A DNA stretch of 35,015 nt from an uncultured Lachnospiraceae bacterium (GCA_949879775.1 CATLBW010000018.1:1-35015); one strand, 5' to 3'; positions 16,349 to 25,138 are shown, counted from the stretch's first letter. Notes: generated by a model not told the origin, from the sequence alone. A program made the numbers and translations.

Positions 16349-17686
16349 TGATTTTTGTTCTGTTTTCACCAGATTCTGCAAAATCTGTGGCGTATTATCC
16401 GCGGGGTTGTCCAATACATGCAACAGGAGGCGCTGCAACATTTCCCCGATTTCTTTTCCCGGCTCCATGCCAAGCGCAATCAGGTCCTTACCATTAATTG
16501 CAAGGTCCCCCAACGTCAAGCACTGGCGTTTTGCCATAATATCCTCATATATCTCCCTGTAAAGGCGAATCTTACCTAACCTCTCCTCACGCTGATAGCC
16601 GCTCTTTGCCAATGTGTCGGCACGCTCCACTTCAAATAACGCAGGATACTGCCTGAGGCCTACGCGGTGTATGGCGCGGCGCACAGAAGCCTCCTGCAAA
16701 TCTGGTATGCTGTCATGCCAGACGATGAGCGATGATACCTTAGAAATCGTATCATTGTCAAACTTCAGGCGACGTAAAATATCCTCCGCCATCCTGGCCC
16801 CTGCCTTTGCATGCCCATAGAAATGGTAAATCCCTTGTCCATCCTCTTTCTTACAGGCCGGTTTTCCCACATCATGCAAAAGCATCGCCAAGCGCAGCGT
16901 CTTATCAGCACGGATATTCTGCATAGCGGCAATCGTATGTTCCCCTACATTGTAACAGTGGAAAATATTATTCTGCGGCGTCTCCATCATCCGGTCAAAT
17001 TCTGGCAAAAAAACCCGGCTCATGCCCGTCTCATAGACTGTGCGCATTTCCTCCGGATGCTTAGAAACGACAAGCTTCACAAGTTCAGCCTGGATACGCT
17101 CCGCACTGATTTGGGCAAGGTTACCGGCAAGCTCTGTAATAGCGGCCTTAGTCTTTTCCTCAATAGAGAACCCGAGCTGCGCCGCAAAGCGGACAGCGCG
17201 CATCATACGCAGGGCGTCCTCCGTAAAACGGTGCAGGGGATTGCCCACGCAGCGGACCACCCGCTGTTCGATATCCTGGATTCCCCCGAAAATATCAATA
17301 AGCCCCTGCTCTTCATTGTACGCCATGGCATTAATCGTAAAATCCCTGCGCTTTAAATCTTCCTCCAGCTTAGAGGTAAACGTAACCTGCTTAGGCCGCC
17401 TTTTATCCTCATATTCACCGTCAATACGGTAAGTCGTGACCTCAAAGCCCTCTTTTTCCAGCATAACCGTGACTGTCCCGTGCTGGATACCGGTATCGAC
17501 CGTCCTTAAGAATAAACTTTTCACTTGGGTAGGGGAGGCCGACGTGGTAATATCCCAATCCCCCGGCGTACGCCCTAATATGGAATCCCTGACGCAGCCG
17601 CCGACCGCATATGCCTCATGCCCCGCCTGCATCAGGGTATCTATGATAAATCTTACTTTTTCCGGTAAAGTAATTGTTATTGACAC
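16343..17686 (-). CDS. cca: CCA tRNA nucleotidyltransferase (HD-domain type)
   Basis: The enzyme adds or repairs the 3' CCA of tRNAs using CTP and ATP; it is needed for the tRNA-Tyr of this window, whose gene lacks CCA. The 447-residue protein has the class II nucleotidyltransferase head GGCVRDSILGR with DWD (29-46), the RRDFTINAMAY motif (about 113-123) and the RNA-binding and neck region. An HD domain follows (LLHDVGKP, about 269-276), which in related enzymes gives phosphatase/phosphodiesterase activity. The start is GTG at 17686, inside the yqeY end (10-bp overlap), so the two are coupled. No stronger start lies before the catalytic motif. Confidence 0.95.
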   Translation of the reverse strand: MSITITLPEKVRFIIDTLMQAGHEAYAVGGCVRDSILGRTPGDWDITTSASPTQVKSLFLRTVDTGIQHGTVTVMLEKEGFEVTTYRIDGEYEDKRRPKQVTFTSKLEEDLKRRDFTINAMAYNEEQGLIDIFGGIQDIEQRVVRCVGNPLHRFTEDALRMMRAVRFAAQLGFSIEEKTKAAITELAGNLAQISAERIQAELVKLVVSKHPEEMRTVYETGMSRVFLPEFDRMMETPQNNIFHCYNVGEHTIAAMQNIRADKTLRLAMLLHDVGKPACKKEDGQGIYHFYGHAKAGARMAEDILRRLKFDNDTISKVSSLIVWHDSIPDLQEASVRRAIHRVGLRQYPALFEVERADTLAKSGYQREERLGKIRLYREIYEDIMAKRQCLTLGDLAINGKDLIALGMEPGKEIGEMLQRLLLHVLDNPADNTPQILQNLVKTEQKSE

Positions 17687-18114
17687 AGCCCTGCGACCAC
17701 CTGATTGATTACTTTTCCATCTGCTTTGCCCTTTAGTTCCGCCATCACCGCTTTCATAATCTGCCCTTTATTCTTTGTTGCCACAACCTCAGCGAACTTC
17801 TCCGAAATATATGCCTCCACTTCCGCGGCGGACATCATCTCCGGGGCATATTCTTTTATCACATCATGGCGAAGCTGGTACTCCTTAAGCAAATCCGTGC
17901 GCTCCTTCGGGCAAGTGTCAAGCTGCTCTTTCGCCGTCTTTAATTCCTTGAGGATTACGCGGTCCACCAGGCCTTCCGGGATATCTTCCCGGCATCCCTC
18001 ATCAATAGCTGCTTTCTTAACTGCAGACACCAGCGCAGAAATAGCGTCCTTGCGCCCCTTATCCTTTGCCTTCATTGCTGCGACCATATCTTGCTGTAAC
18101 TTCTTAATCTCCAT
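17677..18114 (-). CDS. yqeY: GatB/YqeY domain-containing protein
   Basis: A 145-residue all-helical protein matching the YqeY family, related to the tail domain of the GatB subunit of Asp/Glu-tRNA amidotransferase. Typical features are the opening LQQDMVAAMKAKDKGRKDAIS, the middle KELKTAKEQ and the closing block KNKGQIMKAVMAELKGKADGK. It is thought to bind tRNA, but its role is not established. It precedes cca with a 10-bp overlap, which fits a tRNA-linked job. Its ribosome-binding site AGGAGG belongs to the last unit of a tandem array of such sites upstream. Confidence 0.93.
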   Translation of the reverse strand: MEIKKLQQDMVAAMKAKDKGRKDAISALVSAVKKAAIDEGCREDIPEGLVDRVILKELKTAKEQLDTCPKERTDLLKEYQLRHDVIKEYAPEMMSAAEVEAYISEKFAEVVATKNKGQIMKAVMAELKGKADGKVINQVVAGLCQ

Positions 18115-18129
18115 TTGCCTTCCTCCTTT

Positions 18130-18198
18130 TTAGCGGTATCGGCACGCTTCGCGTCTCCTGCCAACTCGTCGGAAGGCATTCCTAAAAATGCTCCGCAT
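18130..18198 (-). CDS. Possible 22-residue leader peptide in the cassette array
   Basis: The ATG at 18198 has AGGAGG at 7-8 nt, the same spacing as yqeY, and the frame ends with TAA just before the yqeY ribosome-binding site. The product would be Arg-rich (MRSIFRNAFRRVGRRREACR, then two more residues). It could couple translation into yqeY or simply be a by-product of duplication. No family is recognised. Confidence 0.3.
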   Translation of the reverse strand: MRSIFRNAFRRVGRRREACRYR

Positions 18199-18286
18199 TT
18201 GCCTTCCTCCTTTTTAGCGGTATCGGCACGCCACGCTTCGCGTCTCCTGCCAACTCGTCGGAAGGCATTCCTAAAATGCTCCGCAT
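18182..18286 (-). CDS. Possible 34-residue leader peptide in the cassette array
   Basis: The ATG at 18286 begins the second cassette with the same Shine-Dalgarno sequence. Because this unit has one A fewer, translation runs in another frame (MRSILGMPSDELAGDAKRG...) and ends at 18182, overlapping the next small frame by 17 bp. Whether it is translated is unknown. Confidence 0.25.
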   Translation of the reverse strand: MRSILGMPSDELAGDAKRGVPIPLKRRKANAEHF

Positions 18287-18329
18287 TTGCCTTCCTCCTT
18301 TTTAGCGGCACGCCACGCTTCGCTCCTCC

Positions 18330-19670
18330 TTACAGAACCCGCCGCACCGTAATGATATTGCGGTATGTAGCGCTATCGTATGCGACAATTCCATACGCGG
18401 TGCCTTTGGCATGGACAATCTGCCCATTACCCATATAAATAGCCACATGCCCGGAATAACATATTAAATCTCCCGCTTTAGCATTCGCATAGCTGACTTC
18501 CCTGCCCACGGAACGCTGGGAGTAAGAATAGCTGGGAATGCTAATCCCAAAATGGGCATACACATAACTGGTAAAGCCGCTGCAATCGGCTCCGGTATTC
18601 GGGTCTTTGCCTCCCCATACATAGGGGTTGCCCACAAAATTCAAGGCATACTGCACAACCGCGCTCCCGCTCACGCCGGTAGAATAGCCCGGGTCCTGAT
18701 TGCCCCCGCCGCCGGTATTGCCGCTGTCCCCGCCGCCGTCGCTGCCGCTGTCCCCGCCGCTGGTATTGCCGTTGCCCCTGTCGACGCTGCCGCCATCCGA
18801 ATTGCTTCCTTGGACATCGCTTCCTCCGCTATTGCCCCTGACATTGCCTCCGCCGGTATTCATGCGTTCCCTCTCCTGGCGTTCACGCTCCGCCCGTTCA
18901 CGTTCCTGGCGCTCCTGCTCCTCACGCTCCTGGCGTTCACGCTCAATTCTTTCATTTTCCTGGGCAATAATTACATTCTGGGCATTGATGGTATCCTGGT
19001 ACTGTGCCGCCAACTCCTGCGCGGCTGCCAGCATCTCGCCAAAATCCTCCACCTCACCCTGTTTCTTGGCAATCGTGGTGCGGTAATTTTGCTCTGCTGC
19101 CTGAAATTCCTGCTGCTTTACCTCTAACGCCGCAATCTCCTGCTTCTGCTGCTTCGTCAACGCAGCTACCTGCTCCTTGGTATCCTTATATTCTGTCAAC
19201 AGGTTCCTATCATAATCGTATACCTCATTGACATACTCCACGCGGTTCAAAAGTTCGGCGATGCTTTTCGATTCCAGGATGCTGGTGAGCATGGCGCTGT
19301 CACCTTTTTCATACATGAAACGGATTCTCAGCTTCATCGACTCATACTGGTTCTTCTCATCCTTCTTCGCCTGCTTTAACTCCTCTTTTGTCTGCGCAAG
19401 CTCGTCCTGCTTAACGGCAAGCTCCTCCTCTAGGGTAGACAGCTCCAAAATCACATTCACAAGCTCCGCGTCCAAAGCATCAATCTCTGACTGGAGCTGC
19501 GCCTGCTCCTGCTCTATGCCATTAATCTCATCCTGTTTCGACTTCAGGTTGTCTTCCGCTTGCTGTTTCTTGTTCTCAGCCTCAGACTTCTTGTCCGCTA
19601 AGGCAACCGTAAACTGTGTAATCCCCATAACAAACACCAGCAAAACTGCTGTCAGCCTCTTTGACTTCAT
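18330..19670 (-). CDS. Secreted NlpC/P60 peptidoglycan hydrolase with coiled-coil N terminus
   Basis: A 446-residue exported wall hydrolase. A signal peptide (about 1-24, ending ALA) is followed by a long coiled coil (about 28-235) like those of PcsB/CwlO-type hydrolases that are controlled by FtsEX, an Arg/Glu run (about 241-269), a Gly/Ser/Asn linker (about 270-335) and the C-terminal NlpC/P60 domain (about 336-446). The catalytic Cys is in GADCSGFTSYVY (about 363), the His in SGHVAIYMG (about 408) and the third polar residue probably His about 420. Such enzymes cut the D-Glu-diamino acid bond in stem peptides. The ATG at 19670 has AGGAGG about 7 nt upstream; the frame extends upstream to 19784 across the promoter and is not used. 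Confidence 0.92.
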   Translation of the reverse strand: MKSKRLTAVLLVFVMGITQFTVALADKKSEAENKKQQAEDNLKSKQDEINGIEQEQAQLQSEIDALDAELVNVILELSTLEEELAVKQDELAQTKEELKQAKKDEKNQYESMKLRIRFMYEKGDSAMLTSILESKSIAELLNRVEYVNEVYDYDRNLLTEYKDTKEQVAALTKQQKQEIAALEVKQQEFQAAEQNYRTTIAKKQGEVEDFGEMLAAAQELAAQYQDTINAQNVIIAQENERIERERQEREEQERQERERAERERQERERMNTGGGNVRGNSGGSDVQGSNSDGGSVDRGNGNTSGGDSGSDGGGDSGNTGGGGNQDPGYSTGVSGSAVVQYALNFVGNPYVWGGKDPNTGADCSGFTSYVYAHFGISIPSYSYSQRSVGREVSYANAKAGDLICYSGHVAIYMGNGQIVHAKGTAYGIVAYDSATYRNIITVRRVL

Positions 19671-19687
19671 ATCTTCCTCCTTTTTAG

Positions 19688-19747
19688 GGAAACGCTGGTT
19701 TAAACAGTGTTTCCTTAGATTATAACACCATATCCCCCCGATGGCAA
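19688..19747 (-). promoter_or_regulatory. Sigma-A promoter and 5'-end palindrome of the NlpC/P60 gene
   Basis: TTGCCA (19742-19747) and TATAAT (19719-19724) are 17 bp apart on the minus strand. Directly downstream, 19688-19714 is a 27-bp imperfect palindrome (GGAAAC...GTTTCC with CTG/CAG inside and GTTTAAA at the centre). The transcript should begin near 19712, so this would form a stem-loop at the very 5' end of the mRNA or serve as a repressor site. Confidence 0.7.
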
Positions 19748-19785
19748 TAAAGGAATTATTTCCGTGTATTTCCGTTGAGGGCAAA

Positions 19786-19857
19786 GCGTGACAAGGGCCT
19801 TCCTAATAAGACAAAGGAAAAGGCCTCCCGGCATGGGTTCCCCCACACCGGAAAGCC
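19786..19857 (-). terminator. Probable terminator of the GH43 gene with repeat fragment
   Basis: On the minus strand 19822-19857 folds as a G+C-rich hairpin (CCGG...TGGG GGAA CCCA...CCGG, closed by GGC/GCC) followed by CCTTTTCC. The bases after it (about 19786-19815, AAAGCGTGACAAGGGCCTTCC, TAATAAGAC) resemble the right half of the dispersed palindrome. Confidence 0.5.
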
Positions 19858-19871
19858 ACCCTTCCCGGCTG

Positions 19872-22800
19872 TTAATTTTTCACTGTTATCGTAAGCTTCG
19901 CGCTCTTCTTGCCGCACTTCACGGTAATAACGGCGCTTCCCTTCTTCTTTGCCTTGACAACGCCAAATTTATCCACAGACGCCACGCTGCCCTTTGAGCT
20001 TTTATAGGTCACGGCGTCCGTCGTCTTGCTCGTCATGGACTTAATGCCTACTGTATATGTTTTGCCTTTTTTCAGCGTTTTCTTTTTCACCTTGAGCACA
20101 AGCTTCTTATTTTTTACCGCCTTGTTGGAAACTTTTACGGTAATCGCCGCTTTCTTGCTCTTATTAGCCTTAGACTTCACGGTAATCTTCGCCATACCGG
20201 CTTTCTTCGCCTTGACAACGCCCTTTTGGACCGTTGCGACGCTCTTCTTAGAGCTGCTCCATTCCACGGCCTTGCTGAATTTTCCGGTTCCCGTCACTGC
20301 AGCGCTTAAGGTGACCTTCCCACCCTTTTTCAGGTAGACGGTCTTAACGCCAGCTTTCTGGTTGGCTGCCTTGACTGTTACTTTCTTGACCACAGGCTTA
20401 GGCGCCGGGTTTGGTTTCTCCGGCTTCTCTGGGCCTGGCTTCTCAGGCTCAGGCTTTTCCGGCGTTGGCGGCGCAGGAGTTTCAATGTCCCCATCTGAGA
20501 AGATGCCGGAACCTGATGAAGCGCCGGGGTCAGGCTGCGGAAGCTCCGCCGGTTTCTCAACGACAGACGCCGCAAGCGCCATCACCTCCGCTTCACTGAG
20601 CGTATTATTGTATATCTTCACATCATCTAAAGCGCCCTTAAAGTAAGCGTCCCAGGCGTTGACGCCAAAGTAAACGGCTGCATTCGCCTTGCCCATAATA
20701 TCAGAGGCAATGGAACCGTCGCCCTTAAGCTCCCCATCCACATAAAGCTTGGCCTTGTCGTCGCTGACCGTCAAGGTAACAAGCTGCCATTTATCCTTCT
20801 CATAGCTGACCGTGCCTGCATCATCCACAAAACTTGCCGTATTATTATTGGACTTGCTCGACCAAACTGCCCTGCCAAAGGTAAGGTTCAGCCAGTACTG
20901 CGGGTTAAATGTGCCTGCTGCAAGCGTCGGGTCTACATCTGTGCCAATTGTCTCCGGTTTCATCCAGTAGGAAATAGAATAGTCCTTGCCGATTCCGGCA
21001 GCATCACAGAGCTTAAGCCCATACGTGCCAGGCAGATAAATTGCCTTGCCTCCTTTTGCGCCGTCTGTATATTGATACTGCGGGTTTGCGACAGCCGCTG
21101 GCGTAGTCGCCTTGGTAACGGCTATCGCATGATCCGTCTGTCCCTCGAATGCAAAGGATTTAAACAACGGCGACGTAATGTCCGCTTCGCTGTAGCTCTT
21201 CTTAATAATTACCGTATACGATACCCGCGGCTTGCGGTCTGCGGAATAAACGCAGAGGGAAACCCTGGTATAAATGCCTTTTAAGGGAACCGTTATCTTA
21301 CGCGACGTATCCGCCAGCTTGCCGTCCATGGTGACAAACCCTTGCGCGTCCTGCATGGCAACCGTTAAATCCACAGACTCCGTTGCCGCCGGGACCTCAA
21401 AGTCATAAGTATGTCCATTCTTTGCCGCTTCTTTATCATTTACCTTCAAAGAAGCAAGGTCATTTGCCGTGCCTGGCTCCCCTGGCGCCTGGCTGCCCGA
21501 AGACGGCGGCGTATTCAGGTAGAAATCCGCGCTTTCATCGCAATCCGCCAGCGGCTTTACCACAAGGCTGCCGTTATCCATGCTCAGGTAATGCCCCGGT
21601 TTGGCAACGCTCTCAAAGGAAACCGCCTTGCCGGAATCCTTAAGCCCCTTCACCGTGCGGAAAGTCTGCGCTTTGGCGCAAGCCTCGTCCACCTTAATCT
21701 TCCCGCCAACTACACTGTATTTCGCATCTTGGGATAATAACACCCTGTTATCATCGCCCACCGTCAAATATAAGCCCGGCTTGTTTTCCGACTGGATCGA
21801 CACATAAGAATCCTTGCTGGGGTCCGCCTTGCCGTCCACGATTGCCCAGCTCGCATCCAGTTTCTTCGGCTGATAATAGGCCCCAACGCCAATATCTTTA
21901 TAAGGATAAGCCCCGTCCGCGCTTGAATTCTCAAAATTCTCATGGGCAATCACATGCCCTGCGTTAGAAAACAGGTAATACGGCTTATCCCCAGTAATGC
22001 CAATTGCCGTCTCAGGGATTGGCTGTACGCTTCCGTCATCGTTAAAATGCAGCTCCGTGATACATGCCGTACGACGGAACCCGCTCCCTCCCGGCAGGGA
22101 ACCATTGTGGTAAATAAAGTATGTCTTGCCGCCAAAATCAAAGACTGCCATATGGTTCGTGTTGGAAGTCGCCGTCGGGGGCATAAGGATACTGCCAAAC
22201 TGCATCTGCCCATCCATGAGGTTATCCGTAGTGGCATATGCCATCTGCTCCCTCCATCCATATGCGTAAAAGAGATAGTAGGGTCCCACCGGGTTGCCGC
22301 CCTCGTCTTTACGCCTGTAAATCCAAGGCGCCTCTGTAAAGTTAAACGTCCCGCCCGGAATATTCAATTCGATGATATCCGCCGTCTCAGAACTTGCCCC
22401 GCTCGCCTGGGTCCCAAAAGTCACCTTGCCGTCCCCATTGACGTCTTTCACGGAAACCATGTCCTCATTCAGCTCGCAGACGAAGAGCTTGCCATTGCCC
22501 CAGGAAAGGTAACGGTGCTCCTCCCCGTACTCATCCGTCTCCACCCATACCGTGGGGTCAATATCATTCCAGTCACTGCTCTGCCCGGTTGTAAGCGTCC
22601 CCTTCACCAGTGGATGCCCGATATCCTTATATGGGCCGGTCGGATCATCAGCGACCGCCACGCCGATAGACTGCTTGCCGCTGGATGTGCTGTCCCAGGT
22701 ACAATAGTAGAAATAATATTTCCCATTGTACTTCTCAATCTGCCCTGCCCAGGCGTCTGTGCCTGTATTGGCCCAAGTAATGGACTGCTTGTCAGCGCTC

Positions 22801-23138
22801 ATGATAACGCTCTCATATTTCCATGTCTTTAAATCCTTGGTGGAATAGCACTGCCAGTCCGGCATAAAGTACGCTTCCTTTGTAGAGGTATCACGCCCGG
22901 TAAACAGATAGAGCGTATCGCCGTCGATTAACACCGACGGGTCGCCCCCATACAATACATCGCCGTTGCTGTCCTCACCGAGAATAGGGTTTGATACCTT
23001 TGTCTTCTCAATTGCCGTCTCAACCGGCCCTGCCGGCTCCGCTGCCTGCGAAATGCCTGCCGGGGCTATGGCGTCCGCAACGGTTGTCACCATAACAGCA
23101 GCGGCAAGCATTACCGCTAAAAATTTCTTCTTTACCAT
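19872..23138 (-). CDS. Secreted multimodular GH43 glycosidase (AbfB-like, LamG, Big_2 modules)
   Basis: A 1088-residue exported enzyme. GH43 enzymes are inverting beta-xylosidases or alpha-L-arabinofuranosidases/arabinanases. A signal peptide (about 1-32) precedes the five-blade GH43 domain (about 50-395), with Asp 66 (GDPSV) as general base, Asp in DIDPTVW (about 194) and Glu about 269 in FTEAPW as general acid. Next come an AbfB/CBM42-like sugar-binding region (about 420-545), a cadherin-like Ig domain (about 555-647), a LamG/concanavalin-like domain (about 660-855), a Pro/Glu linker and two Big_2 domains (about 918-1003, 1010-1088) rich in Lys. No LPXTG anchor. The start has a GGAAGGGAAGG site. 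It is a paralogue of the GH43 gene at 28113. Exact substrate is not certain. Confidence 0.9.
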   Translation of the reverse strand: MVKKKFLAVMLAAAVMVTTVADAIAPAGISQAAEPAGPVETAIEKTKVSNPILGEDSNGDVLYGGDPSVLIDGDTLYLFTGRDTSTKEAYFMPDWQCYSTKDLKTWKYESVIMSADKQSITWANTGTDAWAGQIEKYNGKYYFYYCTWDSTSSGKQSIGVAVADDPTGPYKDIGHPLVKGTLTTGQSSDWNDIDPTVWVETDEYGEEHRYLSWGNGKLFVCELNEDMVSVKDVNGDGKVTFGTQASGASSETADIIELNIPGGTFNFTEAPWIYRRKDEGGNPVGPYYLFYAYGWREQMAYATTDNLMDGQMQFGSILMPPTATSNTNHMAVFDFGGKTYFIYHNGSLPGGSGFRRTACITELHFNDDGSVQPIPETAIGITGDKPYYLFSNAGHVIAHENFENSSADGAYPYKDIGVGAYYQPKKLDASWAIVDGKADPSKDSYVSIQSENKPGLYLTVGDDNRVLLSQDAKYSVVGGKIKVDEACAKAQTFRTVKGLKDSGKAVSFESVAKPGHYLSMDNGSLVVKPLADCDESADFYLNTPPSSGSQAPGEPGTANDLASLKVNDKEAAKNGHTYDFEVPAATESVDLTVAMQDAQGFVTMDGKLADTSRKITVPLKGIYTRVSLCVYSADRKPRVSYTVIIKKSYSEADITSPLFKSFAFEGQTDHAIAVTKATTPAAVANPQYQYTDGAKGGKAIYLPGTYGLKLCDAAGIGKDYSISYWMKPETIGTDVDPTLAAGTFNPQYWLNLTFGRAVWSSKSNNNTASFVDDAGTVSYEKDKWQLVTLTVSDDKAKLYVDGELKGDGSIASDIMGKANAAVYFGVNAWDAYFKGALDDVKIYNNTLSEAEVMALAASVVEKPAELPQPDPGASSGSGIFSDGDIETPAPPTPEKPEPEKPGPEKPEKPNPAPKPVVKKVTVKAANQKAGVKTVYLKKGGKVTLSAAVTGTGKFSKAVEWSSSKKSVATVQKGVVKAKKAGMAKITVKSKANKSKKAAITVKVSNKAVKNKKLVLKVKKKTLKKGKTYTVGIKSMTSKTTDAVTYKSSKGSVASVDKFGVVKAKKKGSAVITVKCGKKSAKLTITVKN

Positions 23139-23264
23139 CTTTTTCCTTCCCTTCCATTTTTATGCTAATAGGTATACCCATCTTATCCTATAATAGAAGA
23201 AAATGCAAGGTAAAGAAGCTATCTTTATCACAACATCCCCATCCACGCCCCCTCAGGCCACACG

Positions 23265-24824
23265 CTACCCGACGGTCTTAATAATCAAGATTTTATCCCC
23301 AGCCTTAATCTGTTCGGAGGAGAGCTGGTTCGTTTTCACAATCTCAGGGATAGTCGTAAAGTTTTCCTTGGCAATGTCCCACAATTGATCCCCCTCTTTG
23401 GCAATATAACCGATAATCCCCGGGCTTTCCTGTAACGCTTCCATATCCAGCGGTTCCTGCTCCACTTCCGTAATCTTATCAATTTTCTGCTGTTCAAAAA
23501 CAATACAGTTTAAGTTCAGCGCTGCTTTTACTTCCACCTGGCTGCTGTCTGTCATGACCGTTGTAAGCTGGTCAACGCCTGTCTGCAAGTGGAAGCGGCA
23601 GCCCGCATGGATACCTGGGGCCTCAATTAAGTAGTGGAACGGCAAAATATCCTTGACAGAAGCAACCGGCATACGGTCATCCGACGTCACATAGAGGATT
23701 GTCACCTGAAGCGTCCCCTCCACCTGGATGCCATCCTCTACAATCTCCGCTTGTTCCGCAACGGCATACCCTTCGCTGGCGCAAATCTGCAATATCGGCT
23801 CCTGGTTGCCGTCAATGCTGATTTTATCAGAAACCTTGCACTTCGAGGCATTGCGGATGAGCAGTTTTTCAAAAACCGCCTCCTCATACATAGGCGTCCA
23901 CTTCTCGTTGACTACATAGAGGTCGGCTACAACCTGCGTCTTTTCTTCCTTCAAAATCTTGATATCCAAATCCAGCACCAATTCTAAGTGCAGCATCCGT
24001 TCTTCCCCGTCATAGTCCGGCTTCACGTCCAGCTCTATGGCGGCGACGTCATACGTCACGTCGGCAACCATATCCTCCGTGCAGCCATTACAGTCAATAA
24101 CCCCTGTAAAGGGCAGCGCGGTTTCCATCCATTGCAGATGCTCCTCTTCATCCTCCCCCTCATAGAGCACGAACACCAAAGCTTCCCCTTTTATGTTCAT
24201 CTGCTGTTCCATCAAGCGCATCTCTACCCCGCGTAGCTGCACATTTTTCCACAAAACCTGACGGATATTGGGCTTATTGGAGGGCAGCAAAATTTCTTCT
24301 TTAAACCGGAAGGTATCTTTTTTGGATAAGAACAGCTCCATAGCGGTTAACGTCTGCTCTAAAAGCTGCACGCCCTCTTGCTGCCCTACGCCTGTGATAA
24401 GCTCCTCATCGTAAACTTCATCAATTACCGCATGCAAGGTTACCAATGCCTTTACGCTCAGTTTCCTGGAATTGATAATGCCAATGGACAGGTCCTCCAT
24501 TTCCCATTTCAATTTTGCTGTGTCATACTCATTGGCGCCGTCAATGGCAAGGCTCTCCTGGAAAGGAATCTCGCCGCTCATGGTGTTAATTTTGCCATCC
24601 TCCTGGTCACTGCGGTACAAAAGGGAAAATTTCAGTACGCCTTTGAGCCAGACATGGTCTTGGGTGATTGTCGTCTCATCAAGCTTCATTTCCCCCCTGT
24701 CCTGTATGATCCTTATCAGATCCGGCTTCATATCCGGCACATTGAAATCATCATCCAGCGTGATCTGCGTCACAGCTTTTCCCTTTTCCCGATTCATATG
24801 TATATATTTTTTCGCTAAATCCAA
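23265..24824 (-). CDS. SPOCS (DUF3794) and LysM domain protein
   Basis: A 519-residue protein found in spore-forming Clostridia. It has repeated DUF3794/SPOCS beta domains (roughly 15-105, 150-265 and 290-430), a module shared with SpoVID-type morphogenetic proteins, and a C-terminal LysM domain (about 473-516, GYIAKEGDQLWDIAKEN). No signal peptide, so it probably acts in the mother cell at the spore surface; this is inferred from the family. I chose the TTG at 24824, which yields MDLAKKYIHMNR, the usual opening of this family; AGGAG lies 10 nt upstream. The ATG at 24857 lies in a terminator hairpin. It follows veg, with the hairpin between them. Confidence 0.85.
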   Translation of the reverse strand: MDLAKKYIHMNREKGKAVTQITLDDDFNVPDMKPDLIRIIQDRGEMKLDETTITQDHVWLKGVLKFSLLYRSDQEDGKINTMSGEIPFQESLAIDGANEYDTAKLKWEMEDLSIGIINSRKLSVKALVTLHAVIDEVYDEELITGVGQQEGVQLLEQTLTAMELFLSKKDTFRFKEEILLPSNKPNIRQVLWKNVQLRGVEMRLMEQQMNIKGEALVFVLYEGEDEEEHLQWMETALPFTGVIDCNGCTEDMVADVTYDVAAIELDVKPDYDGEERMLHLELVLDLDIKILKEEKTQVVADLYVVNEKWTPMYEEAVFEKLLIRNASKCKVSDKISIDGNQEPILQICASEGYAVAEQAEIVEDGIQVEGTLQVTILYVTSDDRMPVASVKDILPFHYLIEAPGIHAGCRFHLQTGVDQLTTVMTDSSQVEVKAALNLNCIVFEQQKIDKITEVEQEPLDMEALQESPGIIGYIAKEGDQLWDIAKENFTTIPEIVKTNQLSSEQIKAGDKILIIKTVG

Positions 24825-24827
24825 TAT

Positions 24828-24880
24828 AAAAACACTCCTATCTGAATATTGGTACATTCTATTCAGAATCGGAGTGTTTT
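24828..24880 (-). terminator. Terminator of veg that contains the next gene's ribosome-binding site
   Basis: The arms 24828-24848 and 24860-24880 are complementary over about 20 bp with a small mismatch near the middle, with an 11-nt loop. On the minus strand the 3' arm is followed by GTGTTTTTATATT, a normal terminator tail. The 3' arm also contains AGGAG, the site for the TTG start of the SPOCS gene, so the folded RNA would end or silence the downstream gene. Confidence 0.75.
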
Positions 24881-24892
24881 ATTCCGTTTGGC

Positions 24893-25138
24893 TTAACACA
24901 ATTTCATTCTTATATCTCTTGTCAAAATATCAGCATAACTGAAAGAAAGGAGCTGCGGTGGCTTTTTTTCATCTTTATCAATTAAAATAGTGAATACGGA
25001 AGGGTACGCTCCCTGAATGATACCCTCTTGAATGTCAACTCTGTTACGCCCTCTATCTAACTGTATCATAACCCTGTTTCCCAACTGCCCCGACACAGAA
25101 GCGCGGACCCTGTTGATATCTGCCTGTCGTACTGCCAT
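24893..25138 (-). CDS. veg: Veg family protein
   Basis: An 81-residue small protein of the Veg family, with the conserved Sm-like beta fold: VRASVSGQLGNRVMIQLDRGRNRVDIQEG-like core and the closing LSFSYADILTRDIRM. In B. subtilis veg is very strongly transcribed and has been linked to biofilm control and spore outgrowth; its mechanism is unsettled. The ATG at 25138 has GAGGTGG upstream; an in-frame GTG at 25147 would place the site inside the gene. A near-perfect promoter lies upstream. Confidence 0.92.
   Translation of the reverse strand: MAVRQADINRVRASVSGQLGNRVMIQLDRGRNRVDIQEGIIQGAYPSVFTILIDKDEKKPPQLLSFSYADILTRDIRMKLC

Larger units (their letters stand above)
18113..18326 (-). repeat. Tandem array of ribosome-binding-site/ATG cassettes
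   Basis: Two complete units (18113-18196, 84 bp; 18197-18284, 88 bp) and a partial third (18285 to about 18326) lie between the NlpC/P60 stop and yqeY. Each begins on the minus strand side with AAAAAGGAGGAAGGCAAATG, i.e. a Shine-Dalgarno site followed at 7-8 nt by ATG. The second unit differs by a 5-bp CACGC duplication and one A fewer. The unit nearest the gene provides the yqeY start; the others start small frames listed separately. Confidence 0.9.

Noticed and set aside
18072-18311. 79-codon frame with internal peptide repeats
   Set aside because: It reads through the cassette array in a frame different from yqeY; the repeats are those of the DNA units.
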